Under the pieces are notes generated by a model. The model saw nothing but the letters and a program-made list of their open reading frames with translations. It had not been told where the DNA came from and ran no database searches. Position numbers and translations under genes: made by a program. Shown one piece after another: positions 48,216 through 60,475 of a stretch of 64,000 nt of DNA (positions are counted from its first letter, which is position 1; each line of letters begins with the position of its first letter). The DNA is from Steromphala cineraria (taxonomy: Eukaryota > Mollusca > Gastropoda > Trochida > Trochidae): assembly GCA_916613615.1 (NCBI GenBank), contig OU744732.1, positions 30,576,673 through 30,640,672 on the forward strand, written 5' to 3'.

Positions 48216-48601
48216 CATATATATAACTACATTATGAGTTGCTTGAGCACGGAGACTTGGTAATTGACAGTAATGGAACCACTCTCAGGCGGACACTACC
48301 ATTGACAGACAGGGTCCCTGGAGGATAGACTCAGAGCCCTCTATCAGGGTCATTGGCTGTTCATCTGGACCTCGTTAAAACGCCATTTCCTTGTTATACC
48401 GTGACTAAAATACCATGCAATATTGAACTATACTAATGGGATTTTGTTAGAACCAAGGACGCTAATTCAAAATGTGATTTCTTCAGACATTATTCTCGGT
48501 ATTGAATGCTATGCTAGACTGTACCTTAATTATTTAATAATACTAATAATACTTTATTGTCCTCAGTATATGTACATTGGAAATTTGATTTATGCCCATG
48601 G

Positions 48602-48771
48602 TACCCGGTAGCACAGTGCAGCGCATTGTTCTGCCTTTACGTTGCTGAGTGTCAAGCAAGACAGCAACAACTCCCACCTTGTAACGTCTTTTGGTATGAC
48701 GTGACCGGGAATCGAACCACGGTCTTCCGGGTGACGAGCGGGCACTCTACCACTGAGCTACGTCACAAACA
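48602..48771 (-). mobile_element. tRNA-derived SINE
   Basis: The minus strand starts GTGACGTAGCTCAGTGGTAG (box A) and has GTGGTTCGATTCCCGGTCAC (box B), with acceptor-like ends that pair. The anticodon arm pairs poorly, and a further ~100 bases follow without a tRNA 3' end. This is a SINE head and body, not a working tRNA. Confidence 0.7.
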
Positions 48772-49102
48772 ATAGACACAAATAGTTCTGTTTGTATTCA
48801 ATACAGTGTAAGCAAACTACTTTAATTTTCTTGAAAATAATTCATAAAGTAAAAATGCTTTCTACAACATTAATGATATGTCATTACTAAATAACTCATA
48901 GTGTCAAACTGTAAAGTTGTTTCGATAGGAATTGGCAAGATGATATATATGTAATTATAATGTACATGTCATTGTAATGATATATGTCAGTAGCACATTT
49001 TACTTATATAGTGCATATATAATTTGTTCCATGGTGTACATTGAATTATTATACTTTTACAGCACTATTGTTAATTTTACTTGCAAGTCTACACCTTGTT
49101 AT

Positions 49103-49140
<38 letters not shown>
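49103..49140 (+). repeat. (TTG)n microsatellite
   Basis: Uninterrupted TTG trinucleotides over 38 bases. Confidence 0.95.
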
Positions 49141-50084
49141 AAATTGATTTTCCCTCAGGTTAGGTTCAAAATACGAAATATAAATGCATATAAATAAAAA
49201 CGAAATTCCATAATGTTAACAGGACAAACAACAATACGAGTTTATTTGATAATGATTGATAACGTATTACCCAAATTGAATGTCAATGATCATCAATGTT
49301 ATTTTATATAAAATTATGTTCATCATCATATCTGCAAAATTATTGTTCTTACAAGAGTATTCTGGAACCAAAGATTTACATTTTTAAGCTCATTTCAAAT
49401 AGAGACTTGGTACGTACTCTGTGTACGTTCAGATGTATGAGTAACAAACTTAATATACAGCAATACCGATATGATAAAAATGTTAATACTGACCTACTCA
49501 AATGTACAAAATGTAATTATGGCGTTATTCAAGATGAATTTAATTTTTTTATTAGTTTGTCCATTTTATGAAATAAGTAGAAAATTCTGTTACCAAGCCA
49601 TTTTCATACCAATCCGTGAAGGGAAAAATTTAAATTGCTAATGGCTTCACAAAATATTGAATATCTTAAGAATCTTGCTATTTTTCTCAAACGTAATCTA
49701 CCCATGTAATATACCATCTCGATGTCAATGCGCTCTGATTATATGTACATACGATTTTGTACTTTTGGCCATGTGGCCTTGAATACGAACAAACTTTCAA
49801 TAAACAATGTTATTTTAAATGTAAATTCATTTAATTAAAATAGACATGCACATGATGTATTGTACGGCTACGTTGCGATCATCTTACATGGGAAAATATC
49901 GAAACGTGTTCTAAATGGATGATTAAAAATCATATTTGCAACCTGTTACCAATATGACTGACAGAACTCATGAACGTTAATGCACATGCCATATATAGGA
50001 TCCTGGTTTTGGTATGATACATCTACGAAGTGACCAACTATAATCTTTTCTCGGGATGTACAATTTATGAAAGGAATTTAAAGG

Positions 50085-50425
50085 AATATAGATAATAAGT
50101 AAGTATATTTTGTCCTGTTTTCGAGAGTCAATACTACTATTGCTATTAGAAAATTACAGGATTGTAAAAGGAAAATAGGTATAGATCATAAGTGAGTATA
50201 TTTTGTCCTGTTTTCGAGAGTCAATACTACTATTTCTATTGGAAACTTAAAGGATTGTAAAAGGAAAATAGGTATAGATATAAGTGAGTATATTTTGTCC
50301 TGTTTTCGAGAGTCAATACTACTATTGGTATTGAAAAATTAAAGGATTGTAAAAGAAAATGGTATAGATCATATGTGAGTATATTTTGTCCTGTTTTCGA
50401 GAATACATACTACTTTTGCTACTGA
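50085..50425 (+). repeat. ~107-bp tandem repeat, about 3.3 units
   Basis: GTATATTTTGTCCTGTTTTC and GAGAGTCAATACTACTATT recur with little divergence, so the array is young. A MITE follows directly at 50440. Confidence 0.85.
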
Positions 50426-50439
50426 AAATACTTATGATT

Positions 50440-50803
50440 TTAAAGGGGCAGTAGCACGTTTTTTGATAATTTTATATTTTAAGTTTTTCACTGATAATTG
50501 TACCTAAATGCTAAATGTATTAATTTGATAGTGTCAAAAATCTCATAACACAAACCAATTATCCATAGTCAGAGAACAAAGTATGAGTATTCACCTAAAA
50601 TCAATGGGCGGCCATTTTGTGTGAACACCTTTTATTCATTTTGGGTAAGAAAAAGGTATCGCATGGCTTACCTCTACATTATATATTTGAATTATAACTG
50701 CTCCATTTAGTTTAAATGCATTGTCTTTTAATGGAACCACTAATTTTCTATTTTCCTGACATCACCTAATATTCCCCCCAAAAACGTGCTACTGCCCCTT
50801 TAA
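50440..50803 (-). mobile_element. TTAA-flanked MITE, copy 5 (inverted)
   Basis: Perfect TTAA on both sides with ends AGGGGCAGTAGCACGTTTTT and its inverse. 364 bp. It lies just after a short tandem array. Confidence 0.82.
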
Positions 50804-53800
50804 AGGAAACATTCTTTAATTTTAACGAATACAGTAGTTAATGTTTATACAAACACTTTTGATTAAATTGTTTTTTCCGCAAACCGTACGTGCATAAGCC
50901 AATGTAGTTAACTGCATTTCGTTGTGACTGAACTTTCTATCATAACCTTAGACGATGCTTTTAATTTTTTAAAAACATGCAGTTTTAAATGATTGTACGA
51001 TGTGTCCAATTCCCTACCTTAAATGAAATGTGTTCACACCAGAATAGCCGCCAGTATTTTCATATTTGATACTTTTATCTAATACTTTATCTGACTCAGT
51101 AATTAGATGGTTTCCCCACTGAAGATAACAGATGTTTCATAAACTAATTAAATTAGGATTAACTTAAAATATATATAACATCATTAAAACATGTTCTGTC
51201 CCTTAAATGATTACTGATATATTTGAACGAGCAAACATCTCATATTACTGTATAATACTGTTTCTATATTCAATTTCTCCTTCCTATAAAACTTGACTTT
51301 GTTATATGATCTTAATTTTGAGAAAAATCCCTTCGGCACTTTACATTTATCACTCGACAAAACATTAATGATATTGAATTATATGAATGATATTTAATCG
51401 GCAGTCATTGAATAATATATTATCCCTCATAACCATAACTTCAGAAGATGTCAGTTTATTGTAAATCATTTATGCCTACATACTTATATGATTATTCTGA
51501 AATATATTCTAAAACGATTATGTCAATGAATATAAGAAAGTAGACAAATGGTTTATCAATAGTTAGATTACTAAGACATGCTTTCCAAAAAAATATGAAG
51601 GTCATATATTATCGACGACGCTAGGTATACGAGTGCAAGACTACATCAATACCTTTGGCATCATATTTCACTGCATCCCCATGTATATTACTACATGAGT
51701 GATGGCGGAATATGTCAGTACTAAACATACCATGCACACTATGCACGCATGAAAGGTGTCCGTTATGTCCTAAAGATAGTTTGATGTGTGTCGTGAAGCA
51801 TCAATCTAGCCAACGTACTATAAAAACCTATCATGTATAATGATGAACCTTAATACAATATCATGCTATAAAACAATACATGAGATATATTTAACTCGGA
51901 AAAGATGAGAACGACACTTAATTACACCTTGGGTTGAACTCAATACCTTGTAATGACGTTATTGCATAATCAGGTAGCTTTAAATCGACTTCAACAATGT
52001 CTATGGTATCCCAAGCTTTGGATCACTCATTTCGTTATATTATGCCACTCATATGGGTTTAACTAGCGATACTGAATTTCGTTTATAAAAGGAAGAGTTA
52101 GCATTGAGCCAAATTCTGATTAACAGTTTCTTTGCTAAAGGACTACAAAGTCTGAATTGTATTCTGACCCTCTCAACAGTGGCCTACCAAAATGCAACTG
52201 ATTACTCCTTTGAATGACTTTTAGAAGTTCGTAACAACAAAGTACAAATTGTTTCAATTACAACTTCTTTATTTTGAAAATGCGACATCTCGATGCTGAA
52301 TCTTGTAAAAAATGCTGGACAAAGATACATATAACTGATTCGAAACGTCGAGGACATGGAATCCATAGAATTTGTAATATGATGCAACTGGGGAGCTATT
52401 AAATTTTCCATTTATGATAACAATACTTTAGTTATAAGATGTTAATTTCTATTTAACAGAGATGTTTCATATTGATACTAGCATGAACGTGAAGGATACT
52501 TTTATGGGAATGATACAGTAAGACAATCTTATAAGTTTTTTTAATACTATTTTCTCACTTGATTTTCAACACACTTGGTAACCGATGTCATCTTATCTAG
52601 GAATATGTGTCAAGCGGTTTCAATCCACCTTCTTGAAAATCAAATTTTCAAAGTATCTAGAATATTAATTTTACATTTTGTAATGATGTTACATACCAAA
52701 GCCATAATGACCAAACGATACGATGATAGTTAAACGCAAAGAGATAACGTACAGTTTGAAACACTGTCCATGAATATATTATTTGTAATTGAATAGGAAG
52801 CCTATACATCACTTAGCAAGCTGCCGAGCCAGCTGGTCTCAATACGGAGTGAATGCTATAAACATCAAGAGAAAGCTAAATGCACCTGCTTTTAGAGCTC
52901 GTCAATATTCAACGTTCACTAGAAAGCTCTTAGATATGTATATACTTAACAATATAAGTTAAAGACCTTCCCGATTTTCAAATTTGATATTATCATTAGT
53001 AATCAGTATTACTATCCATATCATGCTTAACGTTAAATATTAGGGTGGCCCTTAACTGTTAAGTATATGATTGTCGTCGTTTGTGATATAAAATAAGTTA
53101 TTGAAAGCTGTATTTCCCCTTCAAATTACGTTATAATCTTTTACAGTTTAACCTCTTTGATTGACAGATTATTATCTGGTGATATCAATGACATTAATAT
53201 TTTTCATTCTATTATGACTGACAAAATACTCGTTTCTGATTGGCTACTGTGAAAATTAAGAGGTTTACTAATTTGGCTAATGCATAATCATACACTTGTT
53301 GTCTTCTATTTACAAGAATGCTCTTATTGCGTCAATGGGAAATATATCAACTTTGTGAGTTATTGCAATAAACATCGAAAAATAAATATCTAATTTAATT
53401 CAAAGTATAAAAATGTTAAACGCAACTAACATCAAAACCGACAGTTCACAATCAATATTTATGTAGACAGATTCATTCAGTCAACAACATTGCGTAAGTT
53501 CAACGGTTGAAAGATCCTGCCAATGTCAAAATTTATTCAATTATCTATTTTCATCCAGCCATGCGTACTACTTGAAATCCAATTTCAGATATCGTTATGC
53601 CGTAAGGTCACTGACTTCAGTCTTTATCGCCTACATAATGTCATAAAAGTAATGATATTTGAATTGTATAGTATTCTTGCATGGTTTAAAAATTCATTTC
53701 AGATGTTATAGGTACAAAGATTAGTTGTAAGCTGCACCTAACATATGAGAGAAGATTGATTTAGAAATCGGGCTGATAAACAGGTTCATGTAAATATATT

Positions 53801-53976
53801 TATCTTGCAGAAGCTTTCAGAGCATTTTATGAAATTCAATAATTTCTTTACATAGTTTAATAAGGGCAGGATGACAGGATGTTGAACGCAGCTGTGTAAT
53901 CATGATTAGATCTGGTACCCTATTGATCACCTTAAGTTCTCTAAGTTCATGCAAAGTATTTAGCACCTAAATGAAC
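50804..53976. other. AT-rich, one repeat end only
   Basis: Apart from the AACTTCTTTATT family member at 52.26 kb, no feature was supported. Confidence 0.45.
52255..52400 (+). mobile_element. Member of the AACTTCTTTATT family with CGAAACGTC core
   Basis: ACAACTTCTTTATTTTGAAA is followed by GCGACATCTCG and, ~60 bases later, CTGATTCGAAACGTCGAGG. CTGAT and GAAAC are the conserved parts of a hammerhead core, but the stem between them is missing here. Confidence 0.45.
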
Positions 53977-54016
53977 ATTACAGTATTATTGTAACGATTG
54001 TATGAATCAAGATTAC

Positions 54017-54049
54017 ATTGATGGTGATGATGATGATTGAATAACATGG

Positions 54050-54103
<54 letters not shown>

Positions 54104-54260
54104 CGATGACGATGACGATGATGGTGATGCTTTGAAATTAATGATTGAAAATGATGCTGACAATTATGATGATGATGATGATTGAAAATGATGATGATGA
54201 TTGAAAATGATGATTGAAAATGATGATTGAAAATGATGATGATGGTGATCGTGATGATGA
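54017..54260 (+). repeat. (GAT)n microsatellite with decayed flanks
   Basis: A perfect GATGAT core is followed by GACGAT and GATTGAAAAT variants. The poly-Ser open frame on the minus strand is a by-product. Confidence 0.95.
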
Positions 54261-55355
54261 TTCAAAATGATGAGGATACTAATGATAATGATACTAGTGA
54301 TGATTAATCCGAATTTTGTAATGAAACTAGTATATAGATATATCTGACTGGAGAAGCAAATGTTACGCAGTGTGTATGTATCCTCATGAATAACTGCCAG
54401 TACGAGGAACGTTTATTCCCATTCACGACTCTGTGGATCTGATACAATATTGGTATTGTCAGGAATATACGAATAAAGTAAGACGTTCAACAGATGTGGT
54501 CCTTTGAGTCGGTTCTTCAAATATTCCGCGAGAGATGTTATGAAATGGTCGAGAACACTCTATATGGTGCGTCATATTAAGCCTTAGAGGTTTCTTTCAA
54601 GACGCGAGTGGAACTTTAAAGGCTGAAGGTAAACCTGGATATCGATTTTTGAGTTGAAGTTGTTGAAGGTACTTCTTACATTTTTGGGGTAATCCGAAAT
54701 AAGACGTGCTGTGATCATATTTAAATGAACATTTAGGTGAAGACGAGTCGTGGTTTTATTCTGTTGCATGAATGTTTTAGTGGTGCAAATGAATACAATT
54801 ACGTCAACTACAGATATGGGTTTTCAACACATACTTGTCATTGCAATTCAGAATTTCCTTTTTCTAAATATAATCCGTTGTCTATCTATCGTGTCTTGTT
54901 TATGATGTCGTTCTATTTAAAATCATTATAAGCTTAGTAATCTTTGTCTATCAGAAAAAGTTATTCGTGCTCATTTTTGTAAAAAGTTTCGTTTGATAAG
55001 CGCATTTTTTCTTTTGCACAGTGTTCCGGGACTACATGTATATTCGACACTACAGTAATTTAAGCTTAATGGAAATTCTATCAAATTTAGCTTCGATTCG
55101 AGTGACTGTGTGCAGAAATCAGCTTATCCAGCATAATTTTTTAATTGTATACATTATTTCTAGAATCTATTAGAGCAATCTGCCTTCGTTTCGCTCTTGT
55201 GGCCACCATTCTGTTCATAATTCTGTTCATCCTCTATATTACCCCAAAATTGTCAATAATTAAGTACAAACCATTGCATTGACACATCATCGCCATATTA
55301 ACCAAAGGTCAAGTATTTTCGTTATCATTTGGTAACTATTTTCATTGTTTTTCAG
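54261..55355. other. Sequence before the transporter's main exon
   Basis: Intronic by the splice model, ending in a pyrimidine-rich acceptor. No alternative first exon with a good donor was identified. Confidence 0.4.
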
Positions 55356-56974
55356 AAGCAGCAGGCAGGAGCAGGATGTCAGCAATCCAGCGCTTCGTGA
55401 GTCGGGTGACGCGCACCAAGACCATCAACGACGAGTTCCACGAGACGTCACTGCGACGATGTCTCAACACCTTCGACATCACCATGCTCGGCATCGGTCA
55501 CATGATCGGAGCGGGAATCTACGTGCTCACCGGAACTGTGGTCCACAACAAGGCGGGACCGTCAGCCGTCCTCTCCTACCTTTGCGCCGGAGTAGCCGCC
55601 CTACTTTCCGCTCTTTGCTACGCCGAGTTCGGAGCCAGGGTTCCCAAAGCTGGGTCTGCGTATTCCTACACTTACGTGACCGTAGGCGAAGTTTGGGGCT
55701 TTGTGATTGGTTGGAACGTTGTCCTGGAGCATTTGATTGGAGCAGCTGCAGTTGCCAGAGCTTGGAGTGGGTCGGTTGATACTCTGTTTAATGGCGCGAT
55801 AAGAAACAGTACGATTGCTACGATTGGTTACATGGGCAAGGACAATCAGTGGATCTCGGAATATCCTGACTTTCTTGCCATGGCGATAACAATTGCTGTC
55901 TTTATTGTCGTTGCAACTGGAGCCAAATTTTCAATCCACTTCAACAGTACCTTCACAATTCTGAACGGAATCGTCATAGCCTTTATCATATGTGCCGGCT
56001 TCTACTACTCCGACATCGAGAACTGGGCCAACACCGACAAAGGTGGATTCTTTCCCTTTGGCTTCTCGGGCACGCTAGGTGGCGCTGCATCCTGCTTCTT
56101 CGCGTACATAGGTTTTGAAGGAATAGCAGTCTCGGGTGAGGAGGCACGTCACCCAGAGCGATCTATCCCCATAGCAACAGCCGTCTCCCTGATCGTAGTG
56201 ACAGTCCTCTACATGCTTGTAAGCATCAGCTTAACGTTGATGGTACCATTCGACCAGACGGACCCAACAGCAGCCTTCCCAATGGCCTTTGCTTATAACG
56301 GAGCTCAGTGGGCAAAGTATATCGTTGCTATAGGCACTCTGCTCGGAATCACTACCTCACTTCTTGGGGCAGCCTTCTCTCTACCTAGAGCTGTATACGC
56401 AATGGCTGACGATGGACTACTCTTCAACATATTTGCAAGAGTTCATCCGCGAACACAAACACCCATCTGGTCCATTGCAGTCTTTGGCGTTCTAGCTTCC
56501 CTTGGGGCGTTATTCTTTGAGATTGAGACTCTCGTTGAGTTCATGTCTATAGGAACTCTATTAGCCTACACCATAGTAGCAGCTAGTATAATCATTCTTA
56601 GGTACCAGCCAGTCACAAAATGCCAGTTTAAGCTCAAAGCTGAGGAAATTCCACCCGAGGAAGACTCTCTTTCAGAGAAAAGCACAATAATGAAGAAATC
56701 CAAAAGCCACGACGACTTTGGAAAACTCCGATCCAGCTTGAAAGAGTTTCCCATTCTACGCCATTTTGAACCGGGAACCTGCGTTGTCGTGGCAACAGTG
56801 TGCATGGGGGCTGTGATCACGTGTCTGTGTGTCACGTGTATATACGGCTTCCACTTCCTGAGTAGCTCCACATGGTGGACAATCATCCTCGTCATCATTT
56901 TCATCTGCGGGATCATCTTCTTCTATCTCGTCATAGTTGCGCATGAGCAGAACGATGCCTTCATGACCTTCCAG
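55356..56974 (+). CDS. SLC7A4: SLC7A4-like main exon (20 bases before ATG, then residues 1-533)
   Basis: A TTTTTCAG acceptor ends at 55355, so the ATG lies 20 bases inside an internal exon and at least one upstream exon must exist. The frame is also open across those 20 bases. The donor GTAACA is at 56975. A GC-richer body than the surroundings marks it as coding. Confidence 0.9.
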
Positions 56975-58525
56975 GTAACAAGCTGAGCTCATACGAGTCG
57001 AATTGAATGATAGTAATAAAAGCATTTTACACTTTTCGTATTGAAACAATTGTTTACAGGTGGAAGGATAATTTTGTGACTTATATGACGTTTAAGGCCA
57101 TATAAAGGTTCAAGGATAAGAATTTAAAATGTCCAAGTAAGAATATGTGTAACAAATAGTTTACGATGTGTGGTTCTGCAACATATAGAGTATCAATTGA
57201 AAATTAAAGCAAATTCACTATTTTCAAAATGATTTGTATAAAGCAATGTCCATGTTTCAGATTCCCTTTGTTCCCCTGCTTCCAACCCTATCGATGGTGT
57301 TCAACATAGCTCTGATGTTCTCTCTCTCCTACCTCACCTGGATCCGGCTGGGAATATGGTTGGCAATAGGTGGGTAACGGTTACCGTGAAGGTATATGGT
57401 AACAATTATACCACACTTCCGGTCTCGTTGCTATCGATTCTTTTCTTCTAAGGTGTAGGTGTTTTACACTTCTCATTTCTGATATACCAACACTTTTGCC
57501 GACGAACCTTAACTTCTCCATGACTGTAATGTCAATTATATACAATACGTCTGCAACGCCCAAAAGGTGGATTAAAAACCGATGCTCCTTGAAAGGGTAG
57601 GTATGTCTTAGTTTAAATATTCATTAAGGGTAGCTTTCATACCCGTATTTGGCTACCCTTACAGGTTGCTATAATATCTAACAGGGTTCCATGGTAACAT
57701 TTCTTAATGCAAAGAACGATAATCAGAATGAAATTGTACTTTTTTTGACATTATCAAATATGTTTGTTTTGCATGTCAGTAAGTGTTATACTGCCATTTT
57801 ATATAATTTCCCAGCTAGAATATATGCTATGGTGGTTCTTTTGATGCACAATATGGATGTTTTTGATAATGAGACAATCTCAATGACCCCAGTTGGAACC
57901 TTATACGTATGCGTATCTCGTCGGTCGATCTTCTTATCTGCGAACTAGGGATGGTCATTTTTATAACATTTCTTTCAAAAATATTTTAACATCCAGAGGC
58001 CCAATTAAATATCACAACTTTCCAAAGACCATCTAGCCCCGTCAATGATTGTCACGAATGCAAGGGTTACCTAATAAAACTCCTCTGAAGCAGAACTCTG
58101 ACCAGAAAATTTGTTGGTAGGTTCGAACTGCTTTAAATGAGATTGGATCTAGATTTAACGTGTATCCGCTGCTTTAGTTCTGCTTGTGTACTTCCAGGCT
58201 TACCTAACAAACTCCTTTGAAGCAGAACACTGGCCAGAGTTTGTTGTGGTAGGTTCGAACTGCTTTTAATGAGATTGAATCAAAATGTAAAGTCTCAAGA
58301 TGTATATTCTCTTCTTTAGGTCTGCTGGTGTACTTCGTATATGGGATGCATCACAGTCGTGAGAACCGAGCCGTTACAGGATACGGCCCTATGGTTGAGT
58401 ACACTGGAGACGCGGTCCTCGGGGAGTCATCTATGAGTCACATGGACGAGGAGGTCAAGGAGCAACAGCCCCCGAGGAGAGACGAGGGTCTACCCCAGGA
58501 CTACTCCGAACCTTCCGGGCCTTAG
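55376..58525 (+). CDS. SLC7A4: SLC7 family transporter, SLC7A4/CAT4-like, three coding exons
   Basis: Exons 55376-56974 (phase 0 end), 57261-57369 (phase 1 end) and 58320-58525 give 637 residues; human SLC7A4 is of nearly the same length. The APC-superfamily Gly-rich TM1 motif is present (GIGHMIGAGIYVLTG, near residues 40-54), as are CYAEFGARVPKAGSAY, GWNVVLEHLIGAAAVARAWS, FGFSGTLGGAASCFFAYIGF and EEARHPERSIP. About 14 membrane helices are expected for CATs; exon 2 carries TM13 and part of TM14. ETSLRRCL near the N-terminus and ARAWSG favour the A4 branch over A1-A3. CATs carry cationic amino acids across the plasma membrane. Vertebrate SLC7A4 has weak or no demonstrated transport, so the substrate here is open. 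A at -3 supports the 55376 start; a longer form from 33005 is possible. Confidence 0.92.
57261..57369 (+). CDS. SLC7A4: SLC7A4-like exon with TM13 and start of TM14
   Basis: The acceptor TTTCAG ends at 57260 and the donor GTGGGT is at 57370. It encodes IPFVPLLPTLSMVFNIALMF followed by the SYLTW-R block, which matches the family's C-terminal repeat region. Confidence 0.88.
58060..58330 (+). repeat. Tandem ghost copy of SLC7A4-like last exon edge
   Basis: Two units starting at about 58067 and 58200 share TTACCTAA-AAACTCCT, GAAGCAGAACTCTG and TAGGTTCGAACTGCTTT blocks. The first unit ends with CTTTAG then TTCTGCTTGTGTACTTCCAG (58178-58197), reading LLVYFQ against LLVYFV at the true exon edge 142 bp downstream. 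Confidence 0.75.
58320..58525 (+). CDS. SLC7A4: SLC7A4-like last coding exon (end of TM14 and tail)
   Basis: The acceptor CTTTAG ends at 58319, and a split Gly codon is completed. It encodes LLVYFVYGMHHSREN, which matches the conserved YFxYGxxHS end of CATs, then an acidic, Pro-rich tail to TAG at 58523. A ghost copy of the exon edge lies 142 bp upstream. Confidence 0.88.
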
Positions 58526-58790
58526 AATCGCAGGATGAGTGATTTAAGGAATACATGCCGATGATGGTAAAAGATCATTTGATGTATATGGTAATAGGTC
58601 ATATGCTGTACGTCATGGTAACACAAGGCTGGGATGTCATGACAAATACACCATAGTAATGGTTACAAAGGTTACAAATATTACATCTGACGTGGTAGAC
58701 TCTCAGGAGGCTTTACAACATTATTGGACTTACGACTAAAGCTTTTGTACTTATGGCTAATATGGTAAGGAATCTAATCAAATGGCTTAC

Positions 58791-58910
58791 TGGGCCTCCT
58801 TTCACAAAGCAACCTATATTGAGGTTGACCTTAACTCCCATTCTTTAACATTGCACAAAGGCTACCTTAAGGACTTTGGATCACCTTAGGGCTTTGTGAA
58901 AGGGGACCCA
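58791..58910. mobile_element. Short MITE with TGGGCCTCCTTTCACAAAGC ends, copy 2
   Basis: Same terminal repeats as at 4.2 kb, with inner CTTAACTCCCATTCTTTAACA. It lies in the 3' flank of the transporter gene. Confidence 0.7.
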
Positions 58911-60413
58911 GCTGTCTAGATGAGATATCTGACACGAACCTTAAAAGTAGTGATAACGGCGTATCATGGTACAAACAATGATATAGGTACTTGTCATAGC
59001 TGCAATTTTCTGATCTAGGACTTGCAACCATCGGGCTGTAGTGTTTCGTGGCTGTTAAATGGCTGGGACGTTTTAGAAAATGTGGTATCACCGTTACGAT
59101 GTTTAAACCACAGAAGGATCAGTTGATCTGCCTCAGATTCACTCGTCTCAGTTTTACTCTTCTGTGGACGGTGCATACTACACCACAACGCCGAGGCTGT
59201 CCCTAATACTGTAAGAAGTAATACCTCTGGTCACATTGATCTCAAGAAACATCGTAGCTTTACAACCGAGTCCGATAGGTATCACCATGGCATCATATTA
59301 AACATCTTAGGCTTATCGTGACATAATATCATTTAATAACTCTAAGGTTCGTTTTGTTGTTTAAAAAACTTTACATCGGGAAATAATGGAAATATAAACT
59401 AAGAACAGCATCAAAAACCTAATTTGGGAGCAATAGATAGCCTTTACCATTAGCAACCTGGAAATATGAATGTCATTTAAGTATTACTTTGATAACCGGC
59501 ATTACATAACGATAAGTAGACTCTGCACGTTACCATAAATAAGAACGACCCGGGGACAGATTTTATAACATTTAAGCATTGGAATATAGAATACAGTTCA
59601 AGGGGATATATCAGGAGTATATCAAGATGCATGCTATGTCTTAAATTTTTCAAAACCTCTGACATTCGAGGAAAATACCAATGTCACGTCTTGCGTTTGT
59701 AATTGACAATGGGTTATCTCAGGATGTTCATGAAAATATGACAAAATTTTATCCTATAACGTGTTATGCTTTGTAAGTTAAACTAAGTACTTAACATTTC
59801 CCAATGGCCTTCATAATAACGCTCGTGACAAAGACGTTTGGCATAAACTTGGATATGATTAATATTGTTCAACATCTATCTCTGCGGAACTACAAATTAG
59901 TGAGTAATGGTCGTCATTTATGATGGACACGAATTGGTCTGTGTGGCTAACGGGTAATGTTACTATTGATTTTTACAGGAGATGCAGTCTTTGTTTGATA
60001 TGATAGCTGTTACTTATTTAGAAACTAACAGGGTCACAAATGTAATGCAGAAAAATAAAACATTGAACTTTGTAATTTGTAATCAAGATATTTGTTGACA
60101 AGAAATATAAGTGATGTACAGACTCTTTCCTCCTTATGGCCATATAAAATATATACAAAGTTTATTTAAAAAATGACAAATGACGTTTTAAAATTCTATA
60201 CCGCGGACAAGGAAACCTATGTTTTGCCACGATATGGAAGCCAACAACGTATGCATTTTGTTTAGTTGTAAAACCTCTAAATTGCAGTCTCTTCTCAATG
60301 AGGTGCATCCACGCTATATGGAGATCTAATTAGGTTCCGTGTCGTTATGACGGTATTGTAGTCTCACGGGCTGATATGGTCTCGTACTTCTCTACAGGAC
60401 ATCACTCTTTGAA
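58911..60413. other. 3' flank of the transporter gene
   Basis: Presumed 3' UTR and intergenic sequence. No coding features. Confidence 0.4.
60054..60059 (+). terminator. Possible polyA signal for the SLC7A4-like gene
   Basis: First clear AATAAA after the stop at 58525, some 1.5 kb away. A variant signal closer in is equally possible. Confidence 0.2.
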
Positions 60414-60475
60414 CCAATTAGCTTGTTCGTATCTCTGATTGGCTGACACAACCCACCAATCAGCAGCTAAATAGA
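60414..60475 (+). promoter_or_regulatory. CCAAT-box cluster with TATA-like element
   Basis: CCAAT at 60414 and 60456, inverse ATTGG at 60438, then TAAATAGA at 60468. The spacing is like a compact pol II promoter, and GC is above the flanks. No coding exon is identified downstream in the window, so the direction and gene are unknown. Confidence 0.35.

Noticed and set aside
48702..48771. Functional tRNA gene on the minus strand
   Set aside because: Boxes A and B are good, but the anticodon stem does not pair and the sequence continues into a SINE body.
53978..54163. Poly-serine protein
   Set aside because: It is the translation of a GAT microsatellite.
55345..55779. 144-codon open frame overlapping the transporter exon
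   Set aside because: It is an out-of-frame shadow of the SLC7A4-like coding sequence.
56566..57049. Minus-strand frames under the transporter
   Set aside because: They mirror the codon pattern of the transporter gene and have no motifs.
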